Of a DNA stretch of 64,000 nucleotides, positions 43,291 to 51,748 are shown piece by piece; the first letter of the stretch is position 1, and every line of letters starts with the position of its first letter. Both the position numbers and the translations under genes were made by a program. The notes below the pieces were generated by a model, which was not told the DNA's origin, searched no databases, and saw only the letters and a program-made list of their open reading frames with translations. This DNA is from Casp-actino8 sp964563545. Its GTDB lineage: Bacteria; Actinomycetota; Acidimicrobiia; Acidimicrobiales; Ilumatobacteraceae. The DNA is taken from positions 22,238 through 86,237 of the forward strand of contig CAZLXB010000007.1 in the NCBI GenBank assembly GCA_964563545.1, given 5' to 3'.

Positions 43291-44469
43291 ATGGCGAACG
43301 GCGCCGCGCCCTTCTTGACTTCGAAACTCCAAGGTTTCGGTTCCACGATCTTTGCCGAGATGACCGCGTTGGCGACCGCGACCGGAGCGATCAACCTCGG
43401 TCAGGGTTTTCCCGATTACGACGGACCGCGCGAGGTTCTCGACACCGCGGTGGAGGCCATCAATTCGGGTCGTAATCAATATCCACCCGGGCCGGGAGTC
43501 CCCGAACTGCGGGCTGCCATCGCCGAGCACCAGGAACGATTCTGGGGACTCCGCTACGACCCGGACACCGAAATCCTCGTGACGGCCGGTGCCACCGAGG
43601 CTCTGGCCGGTGCATTGCTCGGGATCCTCGAAACCGGTGACGAGGTCGCGCTTCTCGAGCCCATGTACGACAGTTACCAAGCGTGCATCGCGTTGGCCGG
43701 TGCCATCACGCGGCCCGTGACACTTCGTCCTCCGCAGTACTTGTTCGACCCTGACGAATTGCGTGCCGCGATCACACCGCGAACCCGGGTCCTGTTGCTG
43801 AACACGCCGCACAATCCGACCGGTGTGGTCCTCGATCTCGAACAGTTGCGTCTCATCGCCGACCTGGCGATCCGTCACGATCTCATCGTGATCTCCGACG
43901 AGGTGTACGAACACCTCACGTACGACGGGGTGCGGCATCACTCGATCGCCGAACTACCCGGCATGCGCGAACGAACCCTCGTCGTTTCGAGTGGCGGCAA
44001 GACGTTCAACACCACCGGCTGGAAGGTCGGTTGGATGTGCGGACCGCCCGATCTCGTGGCCGCCGCTCGCGCGGCCAAGCAGTTCCTGACGTACGTGTCA
44101 TCGGGACCGTTCCAGCCCGCCATCGCCGCCGGTCTTCGTCTACCCGACTCGTACTTCGTCGAACTCGCCGCCGATCTGCAGACCAAGCGCGACCGTTTGA
44201 TGAGTGGACTCGTCGAAGCCGGTTTCGAGGTCTTCCGACCGACCGGGACGTACTTCGTCACCGTCGACATCCGGCCACTGGCACCCGATGGTGACGGTTA
44301 TGCCTTCTGCCGATCGCTTCCCGAGCGATGCGGTGTGGTCGGCATACCCAATGTCGTCTTCTACGATCGGGAACACCAGCACGAAGGGCGCCATCTGGTT
44401 CGCTTTGCGTTCTGCAAGCGTCTCGAGTCGATCGACGAGGCCGTCACCCGTCTGAAGGCACTGTCATGA
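43291..44469 (+). CDS. Class I/II aminotransferase (YbdL/kynurenine aminotransferase-like)
   Basis: A 392-aa PLP enzyme. Motifs: NLGQGFPDYDGP (substrate lid), TPHNPTGV, SDEVYEHLTYDG and the PLP-lysine segment SSGGKTFNTTGWKVGW. This pattern fits the glutamine transaminase K/methionine aminotransferase (YbdL) branch. The next gene, an omega-amidase, overlaps by 4 bp (ATGA): together they would use glutamine as amino donor and hydrolyse alpha-ketoglutaramate, for instance in methionine salvage. N-succinyl-diaminopimelate aminotransferase activity is an alternative. Confidence 0.88.
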   Translation: MANGAAPFLTSKLQGFGSTIFAEMTALATATGAINLGQGFPDYDGPREVLDTAVEAINSGRNQYPPGPGVPELRAAIAEHQERFWGLRYDPDTEILVTAGATEALAGALLGILETGDEVALLEPMYDSYQACIALAGAITRPVTLRPPQYLFDPDELRAAITPRTRVLLLNTPHNPTGVVLDLEQLRLIADLAIRHDLIVISDEVYEHLTYDGVRHHSIAELPGMRERTLVVSSGGKTFNTTGWKVGWMCGPPDLVAAARAAKQFLTYVSSGPFQPAIAAGLRLPDSYFVELAADLQTKRDRLMSGLVEAGFEVFRPTGTYFVTVDIRPLAPDGDGYAFCRSLPERCGVVGIPNVVFYDREHQHEGRHLVRFAFCKRLESIDEAVTRLKALS

Positions 44470-45239
44470 GGATCGCCGCCATCCAGCACGACATCGTGTG
44501 GTGCGATCGGACCCGCAACTTCGAACGACTCGCGCCGATGATTTCCGGAGCGGTGGCGAGCGGAGCCGAACTCGTGCTTCTCTCGGAGACCTTCTCGACC
44601 GGCTTCGCCGTGGAGTCACCCGAGTTCGCCGAACCCGAAGACGGCCCATCGTCGGAGTTCCTCCGGCGGTGTGCCCGCGAGACCGGCGCGTGGGTCGGCG
44701 GTTCGTGTCCGGAGGTACCCGCCGATTCCGCCCCCGCCGATCGCCGCCCCGCCAACACGTTCGTACTGTGCGGACCCGACGGCACGACGCACCGATACCG
44801 CAAGATCCATCCCTTCACGTACGGCGGCGAGGATCGCCACGTGCGGCCCGGATCCGAACTCGTGACGGTCGAGATCGCCGGACTGCGTGTGGGGATGTTC
44901 GTGTGTTACGACCTTCGCTTCGCCGACGAGTTCTGGCAGCAGGCGCAACGCACCGACGTCTTCCTGATCCCGGCGAACTGGCCGTCGTCGCGGCGTGAAC
45001 ACTGGATGACTCTTTTGCGAGCACGGGCCATCGAGAACCAGACCTACGTCGTCGGTTGCAATCGGGTCGGCGAGGGAGGCGGACTCCACTACGGTGGTGA
45101 CAGCTGCATCATCGATCCGTTCGGCGAAGTTCTGGCCGCCCGCACCGGTGGTGAGGGAGTGTTGACGGCCGATATCACCGCCGAGCACGTGGCTTCGATC
45201 CGCGATCGTTTTCGGTTCCTGCCCGATCGCCGTTCCTGA
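44466..45239 (+). CDS. Omega-amidase-like carbon-nitrogen hydrolase
   Basis: A 257-aa nitrilase-superfamily enzyme with the catalytic triad E41 (LSETFSTGF), K113 (YRKIHPF) and C147 (VCYDLRF). It resembles YafV/Nit2 omega-amidases, which hydrolyse alpha-ketoglutaramate or alpha-ketosuccinamate. It overlaps the aminotransferase by 4 bp and abuts the convergent acetyltransferase (TGATCA). Relevance to glutamine transamination comes from this pairing. Confidence 0.9.
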   Translation: MRIAAIQHDIVWCDRTRNFERLAPMISGAVASGAELVLLSETFSTGFAVESPEFAEPEDGPSSEFLRRCARETGAWVGGSCPEVPADSAPADRRPANTFVLCGPDGTTHRYRKIHPFTYGGEDRHVRPGSELVTVEIAGLRVGMFVCYDLRFADEFWQQAQRTDVFLIPANWPSSRREHWMTLLRARAIENQTYVVGCNRVGEGGGLHYGGDSCIIDPFGEVLAARTGGEGVLTADITAEHVASIRDRFRFLPDRRS

Positions 45240-45713
45240 TCAGCGGAGTCGCTTCACCATCAGACTGACGATCTTGCCCGGTCGCGTTTCGAGTTGGTCG
45301 ACCTCCACGAACCCCTCGCGCGCGTGGAATCGGAGCGAACCTTCGTTCAGCGGCTTCACGTTGACCTCGAGTGTGAACCACTCGGCCGTCGTTCGTCGTT
45401 CGACCTCTCGGTAGAGAAGTGGGCCGATACCCCGACGTTGGTGTGACTCGCTCACGGCTACCCGATCGAGATAGGTGAAATCGGTGTAGTTGTCGCAGAA
45501 GTACAGATAGTTGGGACTGTCGTACGTCGTGCCGGGTGGAAGCACCATGCAGAATCCCCGGATCTCGTCGTCGGCAGCCACGAGAGCGATGTCGCACATC
45601 TCGAAGATCTCTTCGATGCTCGCGCGGCTTTCCGTCCCGACCGCAGGAACGTTCTCCTCGTTGATCTTCCACACCACATCGAGATCGGCTCGGGTCATGT
45701 CGCGGATGTGCAC
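45240..45713 (-). CDS. GNAT-family N-acetyltransferase
   Basis: A 157-aa single-domain acetyltransferase. Acetyl-CoA binding motif HQRRGIGPLL follows VAVSE. HIRDMTRADLDVVWKINEEN near the start is typical. Substrate unknown, protein or small-molecule amine. GTG 45713 is chosen because TACATT ends six bases before it; a GTG seven codons earlier is possible. Confidence 0.85.
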   Translation of the reverse strand: MHIRDMTRADLDVVWKINEENVPAVGTESRASIEEIFEMCDIALVAADDEIRGFCMVLPPGTTYDSPNYLYFCDNYTDFTYLDRVAVSESHQRRGIGPLLYREVERRTTAEWFTLEVNVKPLNEGSLRFHAREGFVEVDQLETRPGKIVSLMVKRLR

Positions 45714-45719
45714 GTCTCG

Positions 45720-45725
45720 AATGTA
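45720..45725 (-). promoter_or_regulatory. -10 box, leaderless start of GNAT gene
   Basis: TACATT on the minus strand, six bases before GTG 45713. Confidence 0.6.
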
Positions 45726-45756
45726 ACGGTTCACGGAGAGTCGTGATCGCCCGAAC

Positions 45757-45762
45757 TAATCT
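45757..45762 (+). promoter_or_regulatory. -10 box, leaderless start of ABC exporter operon
   Basis: TAATCT six bases before GTG 45769. Confidence 0.65.
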
Positions 45763-45768
45763 CGGTCG

Positions 45769-46698
45769 GTGCCCTCCGAGCCCGTCGTCCTCGCCGAGAA
45801 TCTCGTCAAGCGTTTCGGTGATTTCGAAGCCGTGCGCGGCATCGACGTGAGCATCGCCCGGGGGGAGTCGTTCGGATTCCTCGGGCCCAATGGCGCCGGG
45901 AAGTCGAGCACGATGCGCATGATCGGCTGTGTCTCGCCGGCAACGAGCGGCACGCTTCGGATCTTCGGACTCGATCCGGCTCGGGACGGCGCCGAGATCC
46001 GGTCGCGATTGGGAGTCGTTCCCCAGCTCGACAATCTCGACACCGAACTGAAACTCATCGACAACCTCGTCGTCTACGGGCGTTACTTCGACATCCCGCG
46101 CAAAGAGTGCTTGCGCAGGAGTGAGGAACTTCTCGACTTCGTCCAGCTCGCCGACCGGCGCAACGACATCGTCGAGACCCTCAGTGGAGGTATGAAGCGA
46201 CGTTTGACGATCGCCCGGAGTCTGATCAATCAGCCCGAGTTGCTGCTCCTCGACGAACCGACCACGGGTCTCGATCCCCAGGCTCGTCACATCCTGTGGG
46301 ACCGTCTGTACCGACTGAAGCAGCAGGGGGTCACCCTCGTCCTGACGACCCATTACATGGACGAGGCCGAGCAATTGTGCGACCGACTCGTCGTGATGGA
46401 CGGCGGTCGAATCGTGGCCGAGGGTGCACCGCGGCAACTCATCGTCGATCATTCGAGTCGAGAGGTGCTCGAGCTCCGTTTCGCGGCCGGCACCAATTCG
46501 GATTTCGAGACGGCCCTCGCCGGTATCGGGGACCGCCAGGAAGTTCTTCCCGACCGCGTGTTGATCTACGGGCACGACGGTGACGAATTGCTCCGTCTCG
46601 TACACGCACGCGGGATCCACCCCGAGAGTGCCTTGGTGCGTCGGAGCACGTTGGAGGACGTCTTCTTGCGCCTGACCGGGCGTTCGTTGGTCGAATGA
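45769..46698 (+). CDS. ABC transporter ATP-binding protein (NodI/DrrA-like)
   Basis: A 309-aa ABC ATPase. Walker A GPNGAGKSS, signature LSGGMKRRL, Walker B LLLLDEPTTGLDP and the H-loop in TTHYMDEAEQL. The C-terminal extension (FETALAGIGD to LEDVFLRLTGR) is typical of NodI/DrrA exporters of lipids, glycans or drugs. It begins a three-gene operon with two permeases, each starting at an ATGA-type overlap. Confidence 0.93.
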   Translation: MPSEPVVLAENLVKRFGDFEAVRGIDVSIARGESFGFLGPNGAGKSSTMRMIGCVSPATSGTLRIFGLDPARDGAEIRSRLGVVPQLDNLDTELKLIDNLVVYGRYFDIPRKECLRRSEELLDFVQLADRRNDIVETLSGGMKRRLTIARSLINQPELLLLDEPTTGLDPQARHILWDRLYRLKQQGVTLVLTTHYMDEAEQLCDRLVVMDGGRIVAEGAPRQLIVDHSSREVLELRFAAGTNSDFETALAGIGDRQEVLPDRVLIYGHDGDELLRLVHARGIHPESALVRRSTLEDVFLRLTGRSLVE

Positions 46699-47480
46699 TG
46701 TCGACCTTTCCCTCGGTCCGGGTGTGGGAGAGCCACCTCTATGTCATGCGACGGATCTGGAAGACCGACGTTCTGCTCAACCTTCTCCAGCCGATCCTCT
46801 TCATCCTGGGTATGGGTCTCGGAGTCGGATCGCTGGTCGACCGGCGGGTCGAATCCACGTCGACTCTCGGTGACGTCTCCTATCTGACGTTCCTCGCACC
46901 GGGTCTCATGGCGACCACGGCGATGATGATCGGGGCCTTCGAAGCACTGTGGCCTCTGCTCGGAGGATTCAAATGGGGAGGTTCGTTCGAAGCGATGGCG
47001 GCCACCGAGCTCACTCCGCAGCAAGTGGTGCGCGGTGAGGTGCTGTGGTGGACCACCCGATGCGGTATCTCGGTGGTCGGAGTCGCCGTGGTGCTCATGT
47101 GCATTCCCGACACCCGATCGATCGGGATCATCTGTGCGATTCCGGTGGCCACGGCCTGCGGTGTCGCCTTCGCCGCGCTGACCGGCAGCTGGACCTCCAC
47201 CCGCGAGTTCGACAACTCGTTCTCGAACATCTCCCGACTCGTCATCACTCCGCTCTTTCTCTTCGGTGGCGCGTTCTACCCGGTGTCATCACTGCCGGAC
47301 GCGATCGAACCCATCGCCTACGTGACGCCTCTGTGGCACGCGGTCGAACTCTGTCGCGATCTGTCGTTGCAACGTGCCGGTTGGGCTGAGTCATTGGGGC
47401 ACGTCGCCGTCCTCGCAGCGTTCATCGCCGTCGGCTGGACGTTGTGCCAACGCAATTTCCGGAAACGGCTTCACCGATGA
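46695..47480 (+). CDS. ABC-2 type permease (NodJ-like), subunit 1
   Basis: A 261-aa membrane protein with six predicted segments, typical of ABC-2 permeases of the NodJ/DrrB type (LLNLLQPILFILGMGLGVG, LFLFGGAFYPVSSLP). It pairs with the ATPase; its ATG lies in the last codons of that gene. The substrate may be a lipid, polysaccharide or toxic compound. Confidence 0.9.
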   Translation: MMSTFPSVRVWESHLYVMRRIWKTDVLLNLLQPILFILGMGLGVGSLVDRRVESTSTLGDVSYLTFLAPGLMATTAMMIGAFEALWPLLGGFKWGGSFEAMAATELTPQQVVRGEVLWWTTRCGISVVGVAVVLMCIPDTRSIGIICAIPVATACGVAFAALTGSWTSTREFDNSFSNISRLVITPLFLFGGAFYPVSSLPDAIEPIAYVTPLWHAVELCRDLSLQRAGWAESLGHVAVLAAFIAVGWTLCQRNFRKRLHR

Positions 47481-48283
47481 GCGACACGGCCCTCGTGTGG
47501 CGAGTCGTCCCGCCGTCGATGCGGGCGACTCATCGTTCATTGCGGTTGATCGAGCGGAGCATCACCGTCTATCGCCGGACGCCGATGGTCCTGATCTCGG
47601 GATTCTTCGAACCGCTCTTCTACCTCTTCTCGATCCGCGTCGGCTTCGGTGCCCTGGTGGGCGACATCGAATTCGCCGGACGATCACTTGGCTATGCCGA
47701 ATTCGTCGCTCCGGCTCTGATGGCGAGTGCGGCCATGAACGGCGCGATCTTCGACAGCACGATGAACATCTTTTTCAAGTTGAAGTACGAGCGCGTGTAC
47801 GAAGCCGTTCTCGCCACGCCGGTGAGCAGCACCGACATCGCGGCGGGGGAGATCGGCTGGGCGGTGCTCCGCGGCTTCATCTACTCGACGTCGTTCATGC
47901 TCTGCATCGTGGTGCTCGGCATGGCCGAGTCGGGTTGGATCATCCTCAGCCTGCCCATCTGCATGTTGATCGGATTCGCTTTCTCGGCCGCCGGCATGGC
48001 GCTGACCACCTTCATGCGCTCGTGGAACGATTTCGAGTGGGTTCAGGCGGTGACCATGCCGATGTTCCTCTTCTCGGCGACCTTCTATCCGTTGTCGTCG
48101 TACGGCGGCTGGGGTTGGGTCGTGCAGATCAGCCCGCTGTACCACGGCGCCGCGCTGGTCCGGATGGCGAGCCTGGGCGATGCCTCGTGGGGCATCGTGT
48201 TGCACGTCGGATACCTGTTGGCCCTGTCGGTGGGCGGACTGATCGTCGCCGCTCGACGGATCGACAAGTTGTTGCTGAAGTAG
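47477..48283 (+). CDS. ABC-2 type permease (NodJ-like), subunit 2
   Basis: A 268-aa membrane protein similar in layout to the preceding permease, suggesting a heterodimeric channel. Motifs include VYRRTPMVLISGFFEPLFYL and FLFSATFYPLSSYGGWGW. ATG 47477 overlaps the upstream stop (ATGA). A direct in-frame start 33 bases earlier exists but would extend far into the first permease gene. Confidence 0.9.
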   Translation: MSDTALVWRVVPPSMRATHRSLRLIERSITVYRRTPMVLISGFFEPLFYLFSIRVGFGALVGDIEFAGRSLGYAEFVAPALMASAAMNGAIFDSTMNIFFKLKYERVYEAVLATPVSSTDIAAGEIGWAVLRGFIYSTSFMLCIVVLGMAESGWIILSLPICMLIGFAFSAAGMALTTFMRSWNDFEWVQAVTMPMFLFSATFYPLSSYGGWGWVVQISPLYHGAALVRMASLGDASWGIVLHVGYLLALSVGGLIVAARRIDKLLLK

Positions 48284-48287
48284 GTCG

Positions 48288-48293
48288 TAACCT
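48288..48293 (+). promoter_or_regulatory. -10 box, leaderless start of msrA
   Basis: TAACCT six bases before ATG 48300. Confidence 0.6.
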
Positions 48294-48299
48294 GCTCGC

Positions 48300-48950
48300 A
48301 TGTTGTTCGCCAAGAAAAGTCTCGAACTGGTGACCCCCGACAAGTCACTTCCGGGTCGTACCGATCAGACCATGCCGGTTCCCACCGCCCATCACGTTCT
48401 GGGTACGCCACTCGTCGGACCATGGCCCACCGGCTTCGAAACCGCCGTGTTCGGCATGGGATGTTTCTGGGGGGCCGAGCGGAAGTTCTGGCAGATCGCC
48501 GGCGTGCACTCGACGGCTGTCGGCTACTCGGGTGGTTACACACCCAACTGCACGTACGAGGAGTGTTGCTCGGGTCTGACCGGTCATGCCGAAGTCGTTC
48601 TCGTGGTCTTCGATCCCAAGGTGGTCGGCTACGACGATCTTCTCCGCGTCTTCTGGGAGAACCACGACCCGACGCAAGGTATGCGCCAAGGCAATGACCT
48701 CGGCACCCAGTACCGCAGCACGATCTACACGACGAGCGACGCCCAACTCGCCGCGGCGAGATCGTCGGCAGCCGTGTTCCAGGAGCGACTGACGGCAGCT
48801 GGATACCCGACGATCACCACCGAGATCGCACCGGCCGGCGCCTTCTATTACGCCGAGCCGTATCACCAGCAGTATCTTTCGAAGAACCCCAATGGTTACT
48901 GCGGGATCGGTGGTACCGGCGTGTCGTGCCCGATCGGCACCAACGCCTAA
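48300..48950 (+). CDS. msrA: Peptide methionine sulfoxide reductase MsrA
   Basis: A 216-aa repair enzyme that reduces methionine S-sulfoxide in proteins. GCFWGAE carries catalytic C55; further MsrA motifs are STAVGYSGG, GHAEVV and YRSTIY. It has a longer N-terminal lead (about 45 residues) than minimal MsrA. Its stop shares CTAA with the convergent deoxyribosyltransferase-like gene. Confidence 0.95.
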   Translation: MLFAKKSLELVTPDKSLPGRTDQTMPVPTAHHVLGTPLVGPWPTGFETAVFGMGCFWGAERKFWQIAGVHSTAVGYSGGYTPNCTYEECCSGLTGHAEVVLVVFDPKVVGYDDLLRVFWENHDPTQGMRQGNDLGTQYRSTIYTTSDAQLAAARSSAAVFQERLTAAGYPTITTEIAPAGAFYYAEPYHQQYLSKNPNGYCGIGGTGVSCPIGTNA

Positions 48951-49384
48951 CGATTGGCGGCCAGCCAGACCTTGAGCGACGCTTCGAGCTCTTCGAGGGA
49001 ACGCACGAGTTCGTTCATCGAGCACTGCATCATCAGGTTCACGACCTCGTTCGGAGCGGGGAATCGGGCCCGCCAGTCGGTGAAGAGTCCGATCGAGTAC
49101 TTGCCCAATCCGTAGGCGTAGCCCAATTCCCAGGCCGTTCCGTCGTCGGTGGTGATGCCGTTGAGATTGGCCACGATCAAGTCGCAGCGGTCGATTCCGC
49201 CCTTGTCGTTCTCGAAGATCTGGCCGACGTTGTGTGCAGTCTTGGGTGGATTGTCACGGTGCGGTAGGAAGGTGTCGAATCCGCACGATCGGACGAGTGC
49301 ATCGACTTTCTCGATGAACCAGCGTTCACCCTCGTCGAAGAGTGGACCGGCCACGTAGACGTAGGGCTTGTTCGCGGGATTCAT
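48947..49384 (-). CDS. Nucleoside 2-deoxyribosyltransferase-like protein
   Basis: A 145-aa protein of the nucleoside 2-deoxyribosyltransferase fold. Motifs: YVAGPLFDEGERWF, FLPHRDNP, ENDKGGIDRCDLIVANLNG and DDGTAWELGYAYGLGK with the likely catalytic Glu. It swaps or hydrolyses the base of deoxynucleosides. ATG 49384 overlaps the stop of the CoA-transferase gene (ATGA). Its function here may be nucleoside salvage or clean-up. Confidence 0.88.
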   Translation of the reverse strand: MNPANKPYVYVAGPLFDEGERWFIEKVDALVRSCGFDTFLPHRDNPPKTAHNVGQIFENDKGGIDRCDLIVANLNGITTDDGTAWELGYAYGLGKYSIGLFTDWRARFPAPNEVVNLMMQCSMNELVRSLEELEASLKVWLAANR

Positions 49385-50508
49385 CGTTCCCATCCTTTCG
49401 CTCTGATCTCGTCACCGTCGGCGTCCTTGGCGCGACCTTCGTGGCGTAGGAGGCCGGGAGTACGCGACAACTTGGCGATGAGGTTCTGCATCGGTGTGTT
49501 GCCGACCTCCACGATCGCTTGTCGCGCGAGGTAATGCGGATCCTTGGCGATGTCGGCCATGTCGAGGATCGGCCCGATCGCGGCCTCGGCTTCCTCGAAG
49601 ATGCGAAGGACTTCTTCCTGCGAGCGGGTCGCGCACCATTCGCGCATCCGTCGTTCGAGTTCGTCGCGATTCCGAGTGCGACCCTCGAACGATGCGAATC
49701 GGGGGTCGTCACCGACACCGAGGATGTTCATGACCCGTCCGGCCACCGAGTCCGACGATGCCGAGATGCCGACCCAACGACCATCTGCACACTGGTAGGC
49801 ACCGCGCGGAACCGTGTAGGGGAGACCCGACCCGAGACGGGGTTGGAGTTCACCGCTGAGTGCGTAGAGCGAGGCGACCGGACCCATCACGTGGAAGATG
49901 CTCTCGAGGAGACTCACGTCGACGACTTGGCCGACGCGAGAATGTACGGCGACCATGGTGGCGAAGGCGGCGACGAGCGCAGTGAGTTCGTCGGTGAGCG
50001 CGATGGCCGGCAACATCGGCGGTCCATCGGCCGGTCCGTTCACGGCCGCGAATCCCGACATGGATTCGGCGATGGACGCGAAGCCCGGGCGTTGCGCGTA
50101 CGGACCATCCTGACCGAAGCCGCTGATCCGTGTGATCACGAGTCGGCTGTTGAGTTCGTGCAGGTGATCGGGACCGAGTCCGAGTCGCTCGAGCGTGCCT
50201 GGTCGGAAGTTTTCGACGAGGACGTCGGCTTGCGAGACGAGATCCAGGAATGTGGCCCGGTCGTCGTCGTTCTTGAGGTCGAGGGCGATCGTGCGCTTGT
50301 TGCGGTTGGAGAGCTTCCACCACAATCCGACTCCGTCACGCGGATCCTTCCACGCCATGTTGCGGAGACTGTCTCCGGTGTCAGGTCGCTCGACCTTGAT
50401 CACATCGGCGCCGAAATCGGCCAGATAGCGCGCGCAGTTGGGACCGGCGATGACCGTCGAGATGTCGATCACCCGTAGGTCGTGCAGTGGGCCCTGGGTC
50501 TCGGTCAC
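49381..50508 (-). CDS. CaiB/BaiF family III CoA-transferase
   Basis: A 375-aa CoA-transferase beginning LHDLRVIDISTVIAGPNCARYL, with DVLVENFRPGTLERLGLG and ISGFGQDGPYA. A second family III transferase in this window besides the one at 24981-26216. It starts at GTG 50508 in a GTGA overlap with the aminotransferase stop. A long open frame upstream only shadows that aminotransferase. Substrate acid unknown; perhaps handles the keto acid made by the aminotransferase. Confidence 0.85.
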   Translation of the reverse strand: MTETQGPLHDLRVIDISTVIAGPNCARYLADFGADVIKVERPDTGDSLRNMAWKDPRDGVGLWWKLSNRNKRTIALDLKNDDDRATFLDLVSQADVLVENFRPGTLERLGLGPDHLHELNSRLVITRISGFGQDGPYAQRPGFASIAESMSGFAAVNGPADGPPMLPAIALTDELTALVAAFATMVAVHSRVGQVVDVSLLESIFHVMGPVASLYALSGELQPRLGSGLPYTVPRGAYQCADGRWVGISASSDSVAGRVMNILGVGDDPRFASFEGRTRNRDELERRMREWCATRSQEEVLRIFEEAEAAIGPILDMADIAKDPHYLARQAIVEVGNTPMQNLIAKLSRTPGLLRHEGRAKDADGDEIRAKGWER

Positions 50509-51665
50509 GGTCGCCAGCCTGCCAGCAATTCGCAGGCGCGTTCGATGTGCGATCGGTCGCCGGCGTACGAGAAACGGACGAAACGGTGGCCGCGTTCTAG
50601 ATCGAAGTCGAGTCCCGGGGTGGTTGCCACCCCGATGTCTTCGAGCCAACGGCCGCAGAGGTCCATCGTGTCGTCGGTGAGATGCGAGACATCGGCGTAT
50701 ACGTAGAACGCCCCGTCGGCCGACGCGAAGCGGTCGATCCCGGCCGCCTGCAGGCCGTCGATGAGGAGTCGGCGGCTCTCGGCGTAGCGACGCACGTGTC
50801 CGTCGAGCTCTTCCGTGCAGTCGAAGGCGGCGAGGCCGGCGATCTGGCTGATGTGAGGTGCGCAGATGTAGAGGTTCTGCTGGAGTCGCTCGACCGCATC
50901 GTGCAGATGATCGGGCACGATCATCCAGCCGAGTCGCCAACCGGTCATCGAGAAGTATTTCGAGAACGAATTGATGATGATCGCCCGCTCGGTGTGACTC
51001 GCGAAGGACTCGGCCGTCCCTTCGTAGGTGATGCCGTGGTAGATCTCATCGGCGACGAGCTGGATGCCGCGCTGTTCGCAGTGACCGACGAGCATCTGCA
51101 CGGTCGGGGCATCGAGTGCCGTGCCGGTCGGATTGGATGGCGAGGCCACAACCAGACCGTCGAGCGGACCGGCGTCGTCGAGTTGCTCGAGCGTCGGTGC
51201 CCAACCCGTGTCGGGCCCGACCGGAATCGGCACCGGAGTGACGCCGAGGGCGATCAATGTGTTGCGGTAGCACGGATAGCCCGGTTCGAGGACGGCCACC
51301 CGATCACCGGCGTCGAAAGCGGCCAAGAATGCGAGCGTGAAACCGGCCGAGGCTCCGCCCACGATCATGATGCGTTCGGGTGCGACCATCGCCGCGTAGT
51401 TCTGGGAGTAGTGCCGCGCGATGCGCTGTGCGAGTTCGGGGATGCCGGGCGCGTTGGTGTAGCCGAGGCTGTCGCCGCGCTCGAGGGCCTCGATGACCGC
51501 TCGGCGGGCGCCGAGTGGCGCGCCGGTGCTCGGTTGACCGACCTGCAGATACCTGACCTCGTGCCCGCGTCGAGCCCATTCGGTCGCCCGGGCCGACATC
51601 GCCATGGCGTGGAAAGGTGGCACGCGGGCGGCACGCATCGCAGCGGTCAGCCGGTGATCACTCAT
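50505..51665 (-). CDS. Class I/II aminotransferase (aspartate-like)
   Basis: A 386-aa PLP enzyme. Motifs: YLQVGQPSTGAP, PSNPTGTALD, ADEIYHGITYEG and PLP-lysine segment NSFSKYFSMTGWRLGW. Related to broad-specificity aspartate/aromatic aminotransferases. It is coupled to the CoA-transferase downstream; this pairing suggests amino-acid or beta-amino-acid degradation through a CoA thioester. Confidence 0.88.
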   Translation of the reverse strand: MSDHRLTAAMRAARVPPFHAMAMSARATEWARRGHEVRYLQVGQPSTGAPLGARRAVIEALERGDSLGYTNAPGIPELAQRIARHYSQNYAAMVAPERIMIVGGASAGFTLAFLAAFDAGDRVAVLEPGYPCYRNTLIALGVTPVPIPVGPDTGWAPTLEQLDDAGPLDGLVVASPSNPTGTALDAPTVQMLVGHCEQRGIQLVADEIYHGITYEGTAESFASHTERAIIINSFSKYFSMTGWRLGWMIVPDHLHDAVERLQQNLYICAPHISQIAGLAAFDCTEELDGHVRRYAESRRLLIDGLQAAGIDRFASADGAFYVYADVSHLTDDTMDLCGRWLEDIGVATTPGLDFDLERGHRFVRFSYAGDRSHIERACELLAGWRP

Positions 51666-51735
51666 CGGTCGACCTCGTGTCGTTCGGCATCGGCCACACG
51701 TTCACGGCGCCAACGGTAGTGGGCGATGGTTCGGT

Positions 51736-51741
51736 TACCTT
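51736..51741 (+). promoter_or_regulatory. -10 box, leaderless start of voltage-sensor-like gene
   Basis: TACCTT seven bases before GTG 51749. Confidence 0.5.
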
Positions 51742-51748
51742 CGGGTGC

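Noticed and set aside
45175..46620. 481-codon open frame antisense to the ABC exporter ATPase
   Set aside because: It crosses a GNAT gene in another frame and the sense strand encodes a complete ABC ATPase; composition is typical of shadow frames.
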